In this document: positions 25,431-35,713 of the stretch, piece after piece
How the letters are laid out: the number at the start of each line of letters is the position of its first letter
How positions within the stretch are numbered: the stretch's first letter is position 1
Source: Vibrio proteolyticus NBRC 13287
GTDB lineage: Bacteria > Pseudomonadota > Gammaproteobacteria > Enterobacterales > Vibrionaceae
NCBI RefSeq assembly: GCF_000467125.1
Contig: NZ_BATJ01000004.1
Coordinates: forward strand, 239,685-303,684
DNA: 64,000 nucleotides
Direction of reading: 5' to 3'
The notes under the pieces: model-generated
The model's input: only the letters and a program-made list of their open reading frames with translations
Databases searched by the model: none
Told to the model about the DNA's origin: nothing
Program-made: the position numbers and the translations under genes

Positions 25431-27749
25431 ATGAGCCAAGCTATCTGTCACTTGATTGCCCAGGAGCTGAATGTACGCCCTGAGCAGGTCAACGCCGCTG
25501 TCACTCTGATTGATGACGGTAACACCGTCCCCTTTATTGCCCGCTACCGCAAAGAAGTCACCGGCGGACTGGACGATACCCAACTGCGGACGCTGGACAG
25601 CCGCCTGTCCTATCTGCGTGAGCTGGACGAACGTCGTCAAACCATCCTCAAATCGATTGAGGAACAGGGAAAACTGACAGCGGAGCTGGAACAAGACATC
25701 CGTCAGGCCGACAGCAAAACGCGACTGGAAGACCTGTACCTGCCGTACAAACCGAAGCGCCGTACCAAAGGGCAAATCGCCATCGAAGCCGGCCTGGAGC
25801 CGCTGGCGGACACGCTGTGGCACACACCGCAGACTGACCCTGACAGTGAAGCGGCCAAGTATCTGGCGGATGACAAAGGCATCACAGACATCAAAGCCGC
25901 GCTGGATGGTGCACGTGCGATCATCATGGAGCGCATCGCTGAAGACGCCAACCTGTTGGAGAAGATCCGCGCCCATCTGACCCGACACGCCGAACTGGTG
26001 GCCCGGGTTGTCGCAGGCAAAGAGCGCGAAGGCGAAAAATTCAAAGACTATTTCGAACACAATGAACCGATCAGCAAAGTGCCGTCTCACCGCGCGCTGG
26101 CGATGTTACGTGGCCGCAACGAAGGCTTTCTGACCCTGGCACTGAATGCCGATCCGGCTCAGGAAGAAGGTGTGCGTCAGTCCTATTGTGAAACTTTGAT
26201 TGCCGATCACTACGGCATCACGCTGAGCAATGCGGCGGCTGACGCATGGCGTAAGCAGGTCATCAGCTGGGCATGGCGCATCAAAGTGTCGATGCACATG
26301 GAAACAGAGTTGATGGGCGCCATGAAAGAGCGCGCGGAAATTGAGGCCATCGACGTGTTCGCCACCAACCTGAAAGATCTGCTGATGGCAGCACCCGCGG
26401 GTCCACGCGCGACGCTCGGCCTCGATCCGGGCCTGCGTACCGGCTCGAAAATCGCCGTGGTGGATGCCACCGGGAAAGTGCTGACCACCGAAACCATTTA
26501 CCCACATCCTCCACAGAATCAGTACGACCGCGCCGCGCAGGTCGTGGACCAGTTGGTACGCAAATTTAATGTGGATCTGATTGCGATCGGCAACGGCACG
26601 GCGTCGCGCGAAACCGATGCCTTTGTGGCTGACGTGATCCAACGTGGCAACCTCAAAGTACAGAAAATCATGGTCAGTGAGGCTGGAGCATCGGTGTACT
26701 CGGCCTCCGAACTGGCGGCAAAAGAGTTCCCGGCCATGGACGTGTCACTGCGGGGCGCAGTGTCAATCGCCCGCCGCCTGCAGGATCCCCTGGCGGAACT
26801 GGTGAAAATCGATCCGAAATCCATCGGTGTCGGTCAGTACCAGCACGACGTCAGTCAGACATTGCTTGCCAAGCGCCTTGATGCGGTGGTGGAAGACTGT
26901 GTCAACGCCGTCGGAGTGGACGTCAATACGGCATCAGCGGCACTGTTGACCCGCGTCGCCGGCCTGTCGACCACGTTGGCTGACAACATCGTTGCCTACC
27001 GCGACGAAAACGGCCGCTTTGAGTCCCGCACCACGCTGAAAAAAGTTACACGTCTGGGGCCAAAAGCGTTTGAACAGTGTGCCGGTTTCCTGCGCATCAT
27101 GGACGGAAAGAACCCGCTTGATGCCTCGTCAGTGCACCCGGAAGCCTACCCGGTGGTCAAAGCCATCGCTGAGCAAAACCACAAGCAGGTACAGAGCCTG
27201 ATCGGCGACTCCGACTTCCTGCGCGGCCTGCATGCGGTCGATTACACCGACGACCACTTCGGTGTGCCGACCGTGACCGACATTATCCGTGAGCTAGACA
27301 AACCGGGGCGTGACCCGCGTCCGGAGTTTAAGACAGCAACGTTTGCCGACGGCGTCAATACCGTCGCCGATCTGGAGCCTGGCATGATTCTCGAAGGCGT
27401 GGTCTCCAACGTGGCCAATTTCGGCGCGTTTGTCGACATTGGCGTTCATCAGGACGGACTGGTGCACGTCTCCGCGCTGTCGGATCGATTCGTATCCGAC
27501 CCACGAGACGTGGTCAAGGCCGGGGATATTGTCAAAGTCAAAGTGATGGAGGTGGACGTGCAGCGCAAACGCATCGGTTTGTCCATGCGCCTCAGTGATG
27601 AACCAGGACAGGATAACCGCAATCAGCGCTCCAGTGCTGCGCGCCCGCGCAGGCAGGAAAACAACCGCGAACAACGCCGCCGGGATGAGCCGCAAAACAA
27701 CGCCATGGGCGGTGCATTTGCCGCCGCTTTCGCTAAAGCGAAAAAATAA
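25431..27749 (+). CDS. tex: Transcription accessory protein Tex
   Basis: 772-residue RNA/DNA-binding protein with a role in transcription and stress tolerance. Order: N-terminal helical domain, YqgF-like nuclease fold ([18 protein letters not shown], about 325-342), helix-hairpin-helix segment ([16 protein letters not shown]), and C-terminal S1 RNA-binding domain ([30 protein letters not shown]), then a basic Arg/Asn-rich tail. Starting at [15 protein letters not shown] gives the E. coli length (773 aa); the frame reaches back to 25344, through the leader hairpin, and is unlikely to be used. Downstream of greB as in E. coli. Confidence 0.95.
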   Translation: MSQAICHLIAQELNVRPEQVNAAVTLIDDGNTVPFIARYRKEVTGGLDDTQLRTLDSRLSYLRELDERRQTILKSIEEQGKLTAELEQDIRQADSKTRLEDLYLPYKPKRRTKGQIAIEAGLEPLADTLWHTPQTDPDSEAAKYLADDKGITDIKAALDGARAIIMERIAEDANLLEKIRAHLTRHAELVARVVAGKEREGEKFKDYFEHNEPISKVPSHRALAMLRGRNEGFLTLALNADPAQEEGVRQSYCETLIADHYGITLSNAAADAWRKQVISWAWRIKVSMHMETELMGAMKERAEIEAIDVFATNLKDLLMAAPAGPRATLGLDPGLRTGSKIAVVDATGKVLTTETIYPHPPQNQYDRAAQVVDQLVRKFNVDLIAIGNGTASRETDAFVADVIQRGNLKVQKIMVSEAGASVYSASELAAKEFPAMDVSLRGAVSIARRLQDPLAELVKIDPKSIGVGQYQHDVSQTLLAKRLDAVVEDCVNAVGVDVNTASAALLTRVAGLSTTLADNIVAYRDENGRFESRTTLKKVTRLGPKAFEQCAGFLRIMDGKNPLDASSVHPEAYPVVKAIAEQNHKQVQSLIGDSDFLRGLHAVDYTDDHFGVPTVTDIIRELDKPGRDPRPEFKTATFADGVNTVADLEPGMILEGVVSNVANFGAFVDIGVHQDGLVHVSALSDRFVSDPRDVVKAGDIVKVKVMEVDVQRKRIGLSMRLSDEPGQDNRNQRSSAARPRRQENNREQRRRDEPQNNAMGGAFAAAFAKAKK

Positions 27750-27763
27750 TCCCGGCCGAAAAA

Positions 27764-27787
27764 AATACCCACGCATGCGTGGGTATT
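27764..27787. terminator. Palindromic terminator after tex
   Basis: A perfect 24-base palindrome centred on GCATGC (arms AATACCCACGCA), with an A-run before and a T-rich tail after. Serves tex and probably also the convergent gene at 27822. Confidence 0.85.
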
Positions 27788-27821
27788 TTCTTGTTCGCGA
27801 TAAACATCGAAACACTGATGT

Positions 27822-28292
27822 CTACAGCACCGCTATAATCTCAGATGGCGTGTTAGGGGCCACAGCATGGCCATAGTGGTATTTAATAACCACACGCCTG
27901 CGTGCCATCTGTCCTTCGGTTATCGCCGCATCGATGATGGTTTTGGGCAGGCGAAAACGCATCGCATACCCTTTGCCCTGATACTGACTGTAAGTTTCCA
28001 GCGCCAACAGGCTAAACAGCCGTTCTAGCGCGCTGCGCGGCGGGTCACGTTCGTCCGCGTCCACCTCTTGCTCCGGTTCCAGTTCGTAGCCAGGATGCTC
28101 CGACGGATCCCAGGAAGTGCTTCTGCGACGTTTCTCGTCCGCGTTGATCTTACGTTCCGCATTTGACTTCGCCGGCGCCATGGTCGGCACCACAGGTTCG
28201 CGAACTTTATTGTCACGAGCTGCCTGCTCTGTCTGGACATTCACCGATGGGGCGATAAGTGGCACACTCACGTTCGTCGGTGACACGATCAT
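27822..28292 (-). CDS. Unknown protein of 156 residues
   Basis: No family recognised with confidence. The first 90 residues are low-complexity, charged and probably unfolded (proline, acidic and basic patches). The last 65 are compact (RSALERLFSLLALETYSQYQGKGYAMRFRLPKTIIDAAITEG ... RRVVIKYHYG). The chosen start is the ATG at 28292 because AGGAGG lies nine bases upstream; the frame runs nine codons further. No membrane segments. Between tex and bioH. Confidence 0.65.
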   Translation of the reverse strand: MIVSPTNVSVPLIAPSVNVQTEQAARDNKVREPVVPTMAPAKSNAERKINADEKRRRSTSWDPSEHPGYELEPEQEVDADERDPPRSALERLFSLLALETYSQYQGKGYAMRFRLPKTIIDAAITEGQMARRRVVIKYHYGHAVAPNTPSEIIAVL

Positions 28293-28390
28293 AGCCGAAA
28301 CCTCCTCAGTATCGCCCACCCGAAATGCATGCTAAGGCATATCTCCCGGGTTAGACTTGGTATCGGCCGGATTGCTCAAATATTTAACAA

Positions 28391-29158
28391 TTATTTGTGA
28401 CTGAATTGGACAATTTGCTGACAGAAGCTGTCCAGTTCGGTCATAAACGGCGCATGCGACGACTGAGTAAAGACAAAACAGTCGCTGTCGGGCACCAGAT
28501 TGTCCAGATCACTGGCGACCTTAACCGGGACCAACCCATCCAGACGGCCATACAACCTCAGCATCGGGGCACTGATGTGCGGCAGATGCTGGCGTAAATC
28601 GACGTCCGCCAGCATCGTCAGGCCGGCCAGCAAGGAGTCCGGATTCGGGGCCGGGCGGGACAACACCGCCTCTTTCAACTGGCGAACGTCCTGCCGGGCC
28701 GACGGACTGCCCATCGCCTGCAACGCCATGAAACGTTCGATGGTGGTTTGAAAATCCTCCATCAACTGATCGGTAAACGCAGTCAGTACCGAGGGCTGAA
28801 TACCGCGCCATGGTCGCTCTGCGGCAAATTTTGGCGAACTGGCGACCGTCACCAGCTTGCGCACCCGCTGAGGATGATGCAGCGCCATGTGCGTCGCCAC
28901 CAGCCCGCCCAGCGACCAGCCGACCCAAATGGCGCGTTCTGGTGCCCGCTCAAGCAGCAAGGTGGTCATCTCATCTAACGTGGCCGCATGCAAATGGGCA
29001 CTGTGACCGTAACCCGGCAAATCAACCACATGCACCCGAAAGTGATGACTGAGCACCTCCACGGTCTGATGCCACACGGCCCCGTTCATTCCCCAGCCGT
29101 GCACCAGCACCAAATCGTCGCCCTGTCCCTGACTCTGCCAAAACAATTCTGCAGCCAT
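28391..29158 (-). CDS. bioH: Pimeloyl-[acyl-carrier protein] methyl ester esterase
   Basis: 255-residue alpha/beta hydrolase that removes the methyl group from pimeloyl-ACP methyl ester, ending the BioC-BioH route to the biotin pimeloyl moiety. Seen: LVLVHGWGMNGAVWH oxyanion region, VDLPGYGHS, nucleophile elbow GWSLGGLVA with the catalytic Ser, RLYGRLDGLVP with the Asp and SSHAPF with the His. Start at MAAELFWQSQG after GAGAGGGTG; the upstream extension is nine codons. Divergent from gntX, as in E. coli. Confidence 0.93.
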   Translation of the reverse strand: MAAELFWQSQGQGDDLVLVHGWGMNGAVWHQTVEVLSHHFRVHVVDLPGYGHSAHLHAATLDEMTTLLLERAPERAIWVGWSLGGLVATHMALHHPQRVRKLVTVASSPKFAAERPWRGIQPSVLTAFTDQLMEDFQTTIERFMALQAMGSPSARQDVRQLKEAVLSRPAPNPDSLLAGLTMLADVDLRQHLPHISAPMLRLYGRLDGLVPVKVASDLDNLVPDSDCFVFTQSSHAPFMTELDSFCQQIVQFSHK

Positions 29159-29245
29159 GCTCGCACCCTCTCCGACTAAAACCATGCATTGTGTTCGGTG
29201 GTCAGTGCATCATGGTCTGCACTGACCGCTTTCTGGCAAACGCTT

Positions 29246-29938
29246 ATGTTATCCCACTGGTGGCAAAACGCCATGCTCTGTTTGGGCGGCGCGCAATGCG
29301 ACTTGTGCCGTCTGTCCGCCGATAATCGGCTGTGGTGTCGTCACTGTCAGCGGTATTTTGCTCCCCGTCCGCGCTGCCAGCGCTGCGGCCTGCCGACCCC
29401 GATACCCGTCGAGCAATGCGGTCAGTGTCTTGCCAGCCCGCCTTTGTGGAACCGACTCTACTGCATCGGCGATTATCAGCCCCCCTTGTCGGAATACGTG
29501 CACCGCTTTAAATACCGCCGTCAGTTCTGGCTAAGCCCGCCACTGGCGCAGTTGCTCACGCCTCAGATCGAGACCCCGGCACCGCTCCTGACCTCGGTGC
29601 CACTGCACTGGCGCCGCCACGCATGGCGCGGATTTAATCAGAGTGAATTGCTCGCCGTTCAACTGATCCGGCAATGGCCACACAGTCGTTATCAGCCGCT
29701 GTTTCAGCGCTGTCGGGCCACCGTACAGCAACAGGGACTGAGCAAAGCCGAACGCAGCCGCAACCTCCGCCGGGCGTTTGTTTTGTCGCGTGCGCCGAGC
29801 GTACGTCACATAGCTCTGGTGGACGATGTGGTAACCACCGGCAGTACCGTGCAGCAATTGTGCAAATTACTGCTTGATGCCGGCGCAGAAACTGTTGATA
29901 TTTACTGCCTGTGCCGCACTCCTGAGCCCGGTGACTAG
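29246..29938 (+). CDS. gntX: ComF/GntX-family phosphoribosyltransferase-like protein
   Basis: 230 residues. N-terminal zinc-ribbon-like part with CDLCR, CRHC, CQRCG and CGQC. C-terminal phosphoribosyltransferase fold with the PRPP loop HIALVDDVVTTGSTVQQL. The family includes ComF, needed for DNA uptake in naturally competent bacteria, and E. coli GntX; competence is well known in Vibrio. The start is uncertain: ATG 29246 is used here, while the frame opens from a TTG at 29189. Next to bioH and nfuA as in E. coli. Confidence 0.85.
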   Translation: MLSHWWQNAMLCLGGAQCDLCRLSADNRLWCRHCQRYFAPRPRCQRCGLPTPIPVEQCGQCLASPPLWNRLYCIGDYQPPLSEYVHRFKYRRQFWLSPPLAQLLTPQIETPAPLLTSVPLHWRRHAWRGFNQSELLAVQLIRQWPHSRYQPLFQRCRATVQQQGLSKAERSRNLRRAFVLSRAPSVRHIALVDDVVTTGSTVQQLCKLLLDAGAETVDIYCLCRTPEPGD

Positions 29939-30036
29939 TTCAGACAACGCTAATTTATGCGCAAAGGGCTAGATCTCAGAATTCACAGGAGTAGAATGGT
30001 GGTTAAATAGCCTACAAATTTACTCAGGTATTCGTC

Positions 30037-30624
30037 GTGTCAAATACTATTACTATTACAAAATCTGCCCAGTCCCATTTTGCCAACCTGCTGAGCCAGC
30101 AACCGGACGGCACTAACATTCGCGTGTTTGTGGTCAACCCGGGCACTCAGAATGCAGAATGTGGTGTGTCTTACTGCCCGCCAGAAGCGGTGGAAGCGAC
30201 CGATACAGAGCTGGCGTTCAGCGGCTTCTCGGCTTACGTCGACGAGCTCAGCCTGCCATTTCTGGAAGATGCCGAAATCGATTTTGTCACCGACAAAATG
30301 GGTTCTCAGCTGACCCTTAAGGCGCCGAACGCCAAGATGCGTAAAGTGTCTGATGACGCGCCGCTGACAGAACGTGTTGAGTACGCCATCCAGACACAGG
30401 TGAACCCACAACTGGCCAGCCACGGCGGTCACGTGAATCTGATTGAAATCACCGAAGACGGTGTCGCGATCGTTTCGTTCGGCGGCGGTTGTAACGGCTG
30501 CTCTATGGTGGACGTCACACTCAAAGAAGGCATCGAGAAAGAGCTGCTGCAACAGTTCGAAGGCGAACTGACCGCAGTGCGCGATGCGACCGAACATGAT
30601 CGCGGTGAGCATTCTTACTACTGA
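30037..30624 (+). CDS. nfuA: Fe/S biogenesis protein NfuA
   Basis: 195 residues. Carries a [4Fe-4S] cluster to target enzymes, above all under oxidative stress or iron shortage. N-terminal degenerate A-type carrier domain ([21 protein letters not shown]), C-terminal Nfu domain with [23 protein letters not shown], whose C-x-x-C binds the cluster at a dimer interface. It ends HDRGEHSYY, like E. coli (HQRGEHSYY). Start is GTG at 30037. Confidence 0.95.
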   Translation: MSNTITITKSAQSHFANLLSQQPDGTNIRVFVVNPGTQNAECGVSYCPPEAVEATDTELAFSGFSAYVDELSLPFLEDAEIDFVTDKMGSQLTLKAPNAKMRKVSDDAPLTERVEYAIQTQVNPQLASHGGHVNLIEITEDGVAIVSFGGGCNGCSMVDVTLKEGIEKELLQQFEGELTAVRDATEHDRGEHSYY

Positions 30625-30642
30625 TCGCACGCGATTGTGAGC

Positions 30643-30672
30643 AAAAGGTTGGCCGTCATACGCCAACCTTTT
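30643..30672 (+). terminator. Intrinsic terminator after nfuA
   Basis: AAAAGGTTGGC pairs with GCCAACCTTTT around an eight-base loop, ending in a T-rich stretch. Confidence 0.8.
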
Positions 30673-30775
30673 CTTTATCTGAGAGAAACTCGTCTTTGGT
30701 CACAATCTGCTCTTTTCAAGCACACGGCTTTTCTCATATATTAAGAACACTTTTCCCTGCAAAGGAGCGAGCGTA

Positions 30776-31321
30776 ATGACAGGAAAGAAAACGCCGGACA
30801 TTCTGGCGAAACAAGCCGTCGCTCAGTCCCGCTTATTTACCATAGAATCCCTTGACCTGCGCTTTAGTAATGGAGTGGAACGCACCTATGAACGCATGAA
30901 GCCCAGCGGCCGAAATGCCGTCATGATGGTTCCACTGACCGAACAGGGCGATTTGCTGCTGGTGCGCGAATACGCCGCCGGCACTGAGCGGTACGAACTG
31001 GGGTTTCCCAAAGGTCTGATTGATCCGGGCGAAACCCCACAGCAAGCGGCTGACCGTGAGCTCAAAGAGGAGATCGGATTCGGTTGCCGCAGCCTGATGC
31101 CCCTCAAAGAGGTGGTCCTGGCGCCGTCGTACTTTTCCAGTCGCATGACGCTGTTTGTTGCACGCGAGCTCTATCCTGAGCGTCTGGAAGGGGACGAGCC
31201 CGAACCGCTGGAAATTGTGCGCTGGCCTCTGGCGCAGGCCGAAGAGTTGCTTACCCACCTCGATTTTTGTGAAGCACGCAGCATCACTGCGCTACTACTT
31301 GCCCTGCGTCATCTAAAATAA
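30776..31321 (+). CDS. nudE: ADP compounds hydrolase NudE
   Basis: 181-residue Nudix hydrolase that splits ADP-ribose, NADH and diadenosine polyphosphates into AMP plus a phosphate ester. The Nudix box is complete: G-x5-E-x7-REL-x-EEIG (GLIDPGETPQQAADRELKEE and on). N-terminal block LRFSNGVERTYERMKPSGRNAVMMVP is typical. ATG 30776 follows AAGGAG. The next gene, cysQ, starts 25 bases after, so they form one operon. Confidence 0.93.
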   Translation: MTGKKTPDILAKQAVAQSRLFTIESLDLRFSNGVERTYERMKPSGRNAVMMVPLTEQGDLLLVREYAAGTERYELGFPKGLIDPGETPQQAADRELKEEIGFGCRSLMPLKEVVLAPSYFSSRMTLFVARELYPERLEGDEPEPLEIVRWPLAQAEELLTHLDFCEARSITALLLALRHLK

Positions 31322-31346
31322 TAACAGCAGGGTTATAGGAACCGAT

Positions 31347-32174
31347 ATGCCGATAACGAAAGACTTGTCCCATCTGCTGCCCAGCGTGATCGAAATCGCC
31401 CGTTCTGCGGGTCAGCTGATCTTGGATATTTATCAGAAAAAACAGTATGAAGCGTACACCAAAAGCGATGAAACGCCGGTCACCAGTGCTGACATTGCGG
31501 CGCATAAGCTGATCACTGAACGTCTCAGCGAACTGACGCCGGACATTCCGGTGCTGTCTGAAGAAGCGGCCAACATCAGTCTGGCCCAGAGGGCAGACTG
31601 GGATCGCTACTGGCTGGTCGACCCGCTCGACGGCACTCAAGAATTCATCGCCCGCAGTGGCGACTTTGCCACCATCATTGCACTGGTCGAAAACCACCGT
31701 CCGGTGATGGGTGTGGTGTACGGCCCGGTCTCTGGTGTTACGTACTACGCCTATCACGGCAAAGGCGCCTGGAAGATCCCGGACATGAGCGAAAGCGTGC
31801 GCATCACGACCCACAAACACGAAAGCCTGAACCAGTCGATCGCCATTGCCATCAGCCGCCGCCAGGACATCAATCGCATCACCAGCCGCATGAGCAGCCG
31901 CTGGAACTACGATCTGGTCCCGCTCGGCTCGGCTGCCCTCAAAGCGTGTCTGGTCGCGGAAGGAGCCGTGGACTGCTATTTGCGCCTTGGCCCGACGGGC
32001 GAATGGGACACCGCTGCCACCCAGTGCATCGTCGAAGAAGCCGGAGGGCGCATTCTCAGCACGGTTCTCGAACCATTGTCTTACAACGAACGCGAAACAC
32101 TGGAAAACCCCAACTTTATTGTGTTGGGCGATGAGCAGTTGCCGTGGGATGACATCCTCAAAGTGAAAGACTGA
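31347..32174 (+). CDS. cysQ: 3'(2'),5'-bisphosphate nucleotidase CysQ
   Basis: 275-residue magnesium-dependent, lithium-sensitive phosphatase of the inositol monophosphatase superfamily. Turns 3'-phosphoadenosine 5'-phosphate (a by-product of sulfate assimilation) into AMP. Metal-binding motifs: SEEAAN, WLVDPLDGTQEFI and GEWDTAATQCIVEEAGG. Same order, nudE-cysQ, as in other vibrios. Confidence 0.93.
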   Translation: MPITKDLSHLLPSVIEIARSAGQLILDIYQKKQYEAYTKSDETPVTSADIAAHKLITERLSELTPDIPVLSEEAANISLAQRADWDRYWLVDPLDGTQEFIARSGDFATIIALVENHRPVMGVVYGPVSGVTYYAYHGKGAWKIPDMSESVRITTHKHESLNQSIAIAISRRQDINRITSRMSSRWNYDLVPLGSAALKACLVAEGAVDCYLRLGPTGEWDTAATQCIVEEAGGRILSTVLEPLSYNERETLENPNFIVLGDEQLPWDDILKVKD

Positions 32175-32180
32175 ACGTAA

Positions 32181-32210
32181 AAAGGGCGACCTGAGTCGCC
32201 CTTTTTTATT
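32181..32210 (+). terminator. Intrinsic terminator after cysQ
   Basis: AAAGGGCGAC pairs with GTCGCCCTTT around CTGA and continues into a T-run. It also stands close to the end of the convergent gsp operon. Confidence 0.85.
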
Positions 32211-32235
32211 GTCTTTTTGCTGCTCGCTCGGCAGG

Positions 32236-32997
32236 TTATAGTCGGCCACCCTGACTGAACTGATAGCGTCCCTGAGCATCCGGCTTCGGCAGGTTGCGTA
32301 ACTGACTTTGCAGTGAACCCGGAAACTCTGCGCCGGGTTTAAACCACGCCTGACTGGTGTAACTTTGATTGGCTTGCAGCTCGGCAGAAAACTCGCTGCT
32401 GACCTGAGCGCTGCTCTGCTGACCGGCCACGCTAAGCGAACTGTTTTCACAGCGGATCGTTGCCACCACCGGCCCCAGATCGAGATCACCAAGCGGTGTC
32501 TGAGCCCCCGCCTGTCCCCAGGCCAGTTCACCCTCACCGCGGGCACAATACGGCGCTTGGTATCGCCAGTCATCAATCGTCAAGACCAGCTGACCAGACA
32601 CACCAATTGGCAACGGCACTTGTGCATAGCGCAATGCATTCTCAGCCGCCATCGAGGTCACCAGGTCACGTGCGTACGCACCACCAAAGCCATACCCCAG
32701 CACGCCTTTACCGTTGATCCCCAAATCACTGCCACGGCCAAAACGCACCGTCGCTTCCAAGCGAGCCATCAGCAGTTTCCAGCCGCTCAGCGACCAGCGG
32801 ACTTCACCGAGTGATTGACGCTGCCAACTGACGGACTGCGCTTTACCCTGCCACACCGTGCCAGATATGCCTTCGATCTGCAGTGGCGCGGGCAGCGTCA
32901 CTTGTCTGAGTACAAATGCGGCCGGCACATGGGCCACAAGACTGATCACGCTGACCAGAACAAACCCACCGGTCAGTAACCAGATTTTTTTCGTCAT
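32236..32997 (-). CDS. gspN: Type II secretion protein GspN
   Basis: 253 residues, last gene of the type II secretion operon. One N-terminal membrane anchor (IWLLTGGFVLVSVISLVAHVPAAFVL) and a periplasmic beta-rich body with LQIEGISGTVWQGKAQSV, the family signature. GspN is not essential in all systems; its role is unclear. It starts one base after the gspM stop. Confidence 0.9.
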   Translation of the reverse strand: MTKKIWLLTGGFVLVSVISLVAHVPAAFVLRQVTLPAPLQIEGISGTVWQGKAQSVSWQRQSLGEVRWSLSGWKLLMARLEATVRFGRGSDLGINGKGVLGYGFGGAYARDLVTSMAAENALRYAQVPLPIGVSGQLVLTIDDWRYQAPYCARGEGELAWGQAGAQTPLGDLDLGPVVATIRCENSSLSVAGQQSSAQVSSEFSAELQANQSYTSQAWFKPGAEFPGSLQSQLRNLPKPDAQGRYQFSQGGRL

Positions 32998-32998
32998 C

Positions 32999-33490
32999 CT
33001 ATCCTCGCTTAAACTGCAAGCGTTTAATCTCTACCACACCAGCCTTGTCGGCGCGTTCAATATCGAGAAACTCAACTTCGACCCCAAAGTCGCTTTTGAG
33101 GTGAGACACCCAGTTCAGGAACTGGTCAAACGCCACAGGCTGAATCCACACCTGGAGCATCTCACTGCGCGGCTGCACCCGGATCAGCTCAATGTTATAG
33201 CGTCCGGCTGTGGAAGAGACAATCTGGTTGAGCGGCTGAGTGGAACTGGTAACCCCGCCACTAGCACGCAGCGTGGTGATCTGGTTGGCTTTTTCCCTAG
33301 TCCAGCTCAGCAACTGTTTTTCAGTCGAAATGCGGGCTTCTGCTTCCGCCGCACGCTGATGCAACGGCGACAAGATCCCCCAGTACAGCACAGCCAGCAC
33401 CAGCAAAGCTCCGCCGATCATGACCAGACGCTGCTCGCGCGGCGTAATGCTTTGCCACCAGGCTTGTGCGGTGGCCAATAATTGTTTCAT
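32999..33490 (-). CDS. gspM: Type II secretion protein GspM
   Basis: 163-residue inner-membrane platform protein. Cytoplasmic N-terminus with WWQSITPREQRLV, one membrane helix (about 25-43), a coiled-coil stretch, then a small periplasmic ferredoxin-like domain. Pairs with GspL to hold the secretion ATPase at the membrane. Follows gspL by eight bases. Confidence 0.92.
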   Translation of the reverse strand: MKQLLATAQAWWQSITPREQRLVMIGGALLVLAVLYWGILSPLHQRAAEAEARISTEKQLLSWTREKANQITTLRASGGVTSSTQPLNQIVSSTAGRYNIELIRVQPRSEMLQVWIQPVAFDQFLNWVSHLKSDFGVEVEFLDIERADKAGVVEIKRLQFKRG

Positions 33491-33498
33491 CTGTCACC

Positions 33499-34719
33499 TC
33501 ACTTACGTTTGAGTACGAACGAGCCATTGACCACTTCACCAGATCGGGTCAGTTGCCCCTGCTCAACGCTGAAGTGCTTGGCCAGTTCGACACGCGCTTT
33601 TTCAAAACTCTGGAAATCTTTGCTCTGAGCCTGCAGGCGCACTTCGCCGCGGTTGCCATCGTAGCGAATGCTCTGCAACTGCATGTCACTGCTGTTGCGG
33701 AAGGTGTCCGTCATCTTGGTCATCACCACCAGAATCGAGTCTTCTGCATTACCGCCCGACAAACGGTTGGCCTCTTGCTCCATCAGGCGTTTGAGGTAAC
33801 CCACGGTCGGAATCTTGCTCCTGCCCGGTAACGCTGCTCGGAAGATACGTTCGCTTTCAGCGCGGTACTGCTGCGCCTGCGCTTCATACTGCTGGATCTG
33901 CAAGACCGCGTACACCGACGACGTCACCAGCAGTAATCCTGCTGCGACAGCCGCCGGACGCCACAGACGCCAGTGTTTGAGCAGTGATGACTTGGGTTTA
34001 AATTCCCCACTGAGCAGATTCACTTTGCTGCTGATCGCATGTTCCGTCAGCAGTTGCATGATCAGCGCGGGCTGTTCACAACGCCAATCCGCACCCTCAC
34101 TCAGATTCAGCTCCGGTAACGCGCTGTAGGATCGCAGTGCTAACGGCGCTTCGCCGTCATCATCACTCACCCATTCCGACGCGGCCAGAATAGGCAGCCA
34201 CTCGGATTCAATACTCAACGCGCGGTAAGGGCCTTTGCGTAACAGCCACAGCTCACCCAGCTGCGCGGCGCTGATGCCTTCAGGGTACTCTGGCAATGCC
34301 AGCACATCCGGCAACACTTTTTTCACGTCAATCTGATGCTCACGCAGCTCATCAAGCAGGGTACGCAGCCAGTTACGATCCAGGCCACACACATACGCGT
34401 GTGAGCCTTGACGGGCCAGCTGGGTAAAGTGCAGTTCATCCGCATCCTGAGCCAGATCGTCTTCGAGTAAATAAGGCAGCATGGTGTCCAGTTGGCGCGA
34501 TGCACCGGCTGGGATCTCGACGTCTGTCAGCACAACATCGCGCGCCGACACCAACACGATCACTGTGCGCTGCGCGGCGTAACCGGTCAGGTCAGATAAC
34601 TGCGTCCAGTCGGCCAGCTCACCGCTGGCGATGACTTCATTTTGATTGGTTGACCACACCAACCAAGGGATTGGTGTGTCTTTTTGACTACTCAGTCGAA
34701 CGGTCAGAAACTCGCTCAC
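33499..34719 (-). CDS. gspL: Type II secretion protein GspL
   Basis: 406 residues. Large cytoplasmic actin-like domain that binds the ATPase GspE, one membrane helix (about 245-265, [18 protein letters not shown]) and a periplasmic domain that meets GspM. Start taken at GTG 34719 ([11 protein letters not shown], as in V. cholerae EpsL), with GGAGGG just upstream; a TTG lies four codons earlier. Overlaps the end of gspK by 32 bases. Confidence 0.92.
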   Translation of the reverse strand: MSEFLTVRLSSQKDTPIPWLVWSTNQNEVIASGELADWTQLSDLTGYAAQRTVIVLVSARDVVLTDVEIPAGASRQLDTMLPYLLEDDLAQDADELHFTQLARQGSHAYVCGLDRNWLRTLLDELREHQIDVKKVLPDVLALPEYPEGISAAQLGELWLLRKGPYRALSIESEWLPILAASEWVSDDDGEAPLALRSYSALPELNLSEGADWRCEQPALIMQLLTEHAISSKVNLLSGEFKPKSSLLKHWRLWRPAAVAAGLLLVTSSVYAVLQIQQYEAQAQQYRAESERIFRAALPGRSKIPTVGYLKRLMEQEANRLSGGNAEDSILVVMTKMTDTFRNSSDMQLQSIRYDGNRGEVRLQAQSKDFQSFEKARVELAKHFSVEQGQLTRSGEVVNGSFVLKRK

Positions 34720-35713
34720 TGATCCCTCCAAAGCGACGGCGTATTACCGTTGCAGTTTCTCTGTTTTCACTATACAGCAGGCTGCGTATTCTGACCCGGG
34801 ACTCCTCGACCAACACTTCGGCGTCAAGCTCAAAGTAGGCACTGTCCACCGCCAGATACTGCCTGGCCTGCTTACGTACATTCTCATCCACGGATGCAAT
34901 CGCGGGTTCAGCGAGAAAATCCTCAACACTGGCCCAGCCATCGTAAGGGCGTCTCTCCAGAATGGCTTTCGCATCTGAATCACTCAGATACGGGCTGAAC
35001 ATCGCCATCAACAGCTTACTCTGTTCCGGTTCTAAGGTGTTGATGTTTAAGCGCCAGTCGTCGGCCGGCAACGCACAAACATATGGAGCCAGTTTGGTCA
35101 TGGCCTCGCCACTCATCTGGTTGACGGCGCGCAATTCGCTCTCATCCGCCAGTAAAGTATTGGCGGCCATGTACGGCGGCGCCAGTCCTTCATAGAAAGC
35201 GTCTTCCACACCACTTTGGCTGTTGATGCCATCATTCTTATCGACAAACTCCCACGTCGAGTCCGCCATAACTTCCGCCTGATAGTCATCCACCTCCAGT
35301 TCGGTGAGCAGATTTTTCAGTACCGACACCAGATACGGACGCCCTGTATCGGCTGGATTGAACTCCACCGATGCCAGAGCGTTGACATTAAAACACGCCT
35401 GCCGATCAAGGATGCGTCCTTTCAGCCGGCCATAATCGAGCGGGTAGGTTTGCTCTTCGAGTGCCCATGGCTGCGACAGGTTGATGGTGTCACTGTCTTG
35501 GTAACTCTGTTCAATCCCCGCTTTGGCCAGCGACTCAGCACCGATGGCATACCAGTAAGCCTGTTGATAATTCAGCTGATTGCCCGCGCGCTTAAACTGA
35601 GTAAACAGGCGTCCGGACATCGTCGCCGCGATCGACACCATGATCGCCAGCAGCATCAGAATCACAATCAGAGCGACGCCGCGTTGGCGCTGAGCAGGTC
35701 TAGCTCGTGCCAT
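34688..35713 (-). CDS. gspK: Type II secretion minor pseudopilin GspK
   Basis: 341 residues. Prepilin leader with [17 protein letters not shown] after a basic head ([11 protein letters not shown]). It lacks the Glu at position 5 of the mature protein, as is normal for GspK, which caps the pseudopilus tip with GspI and GspJ. Large alpha domain follows. Start at Met 35713; the frame runs 18 codons further into gspJ. Confidence 0.92.
   Translation of the reverse strand: MARARPAQRQRGVALIVILMLLAIMVSIAATMSGRLFTQFKRAGNQLNYQQAYWYAIGAESLAKAGIEQSYQDSDTINLSQPWALEEQTYPLDYGRLKGRILDRQACFNVNALASVEFNPADTGRPYLVSVLKNLLTELEVDDYQAEVMADSTWEFVDKNDGINSQSGVEDAFYEGLAPPYMAANTLLADESELRAVNQMSGEAMTKLAPYVCALPADDWRLNINTLEPEQSKLLMAMFSPYLSDSDAKAILERRPYDGWASVEDFLAEPAIASVDENVRKQARQYLAVDSAYFELDAEVLVEESRVRIRSLLYSENRETATVIRRRFGGISERVSDRSTE

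Noticed and set aside
25179..26090. 303-codon minus-strand frame over the start of tex
   Set aside because: Antisense to tex and its leader; no recognisable domain or signal.
31284..32576. Long open frame of 430 codons on the minus strand across cysQ
   Set aside because: It runs antisense to cysQ and into gspN, has no ribosome site or family features, and is a codon-bias shadow.
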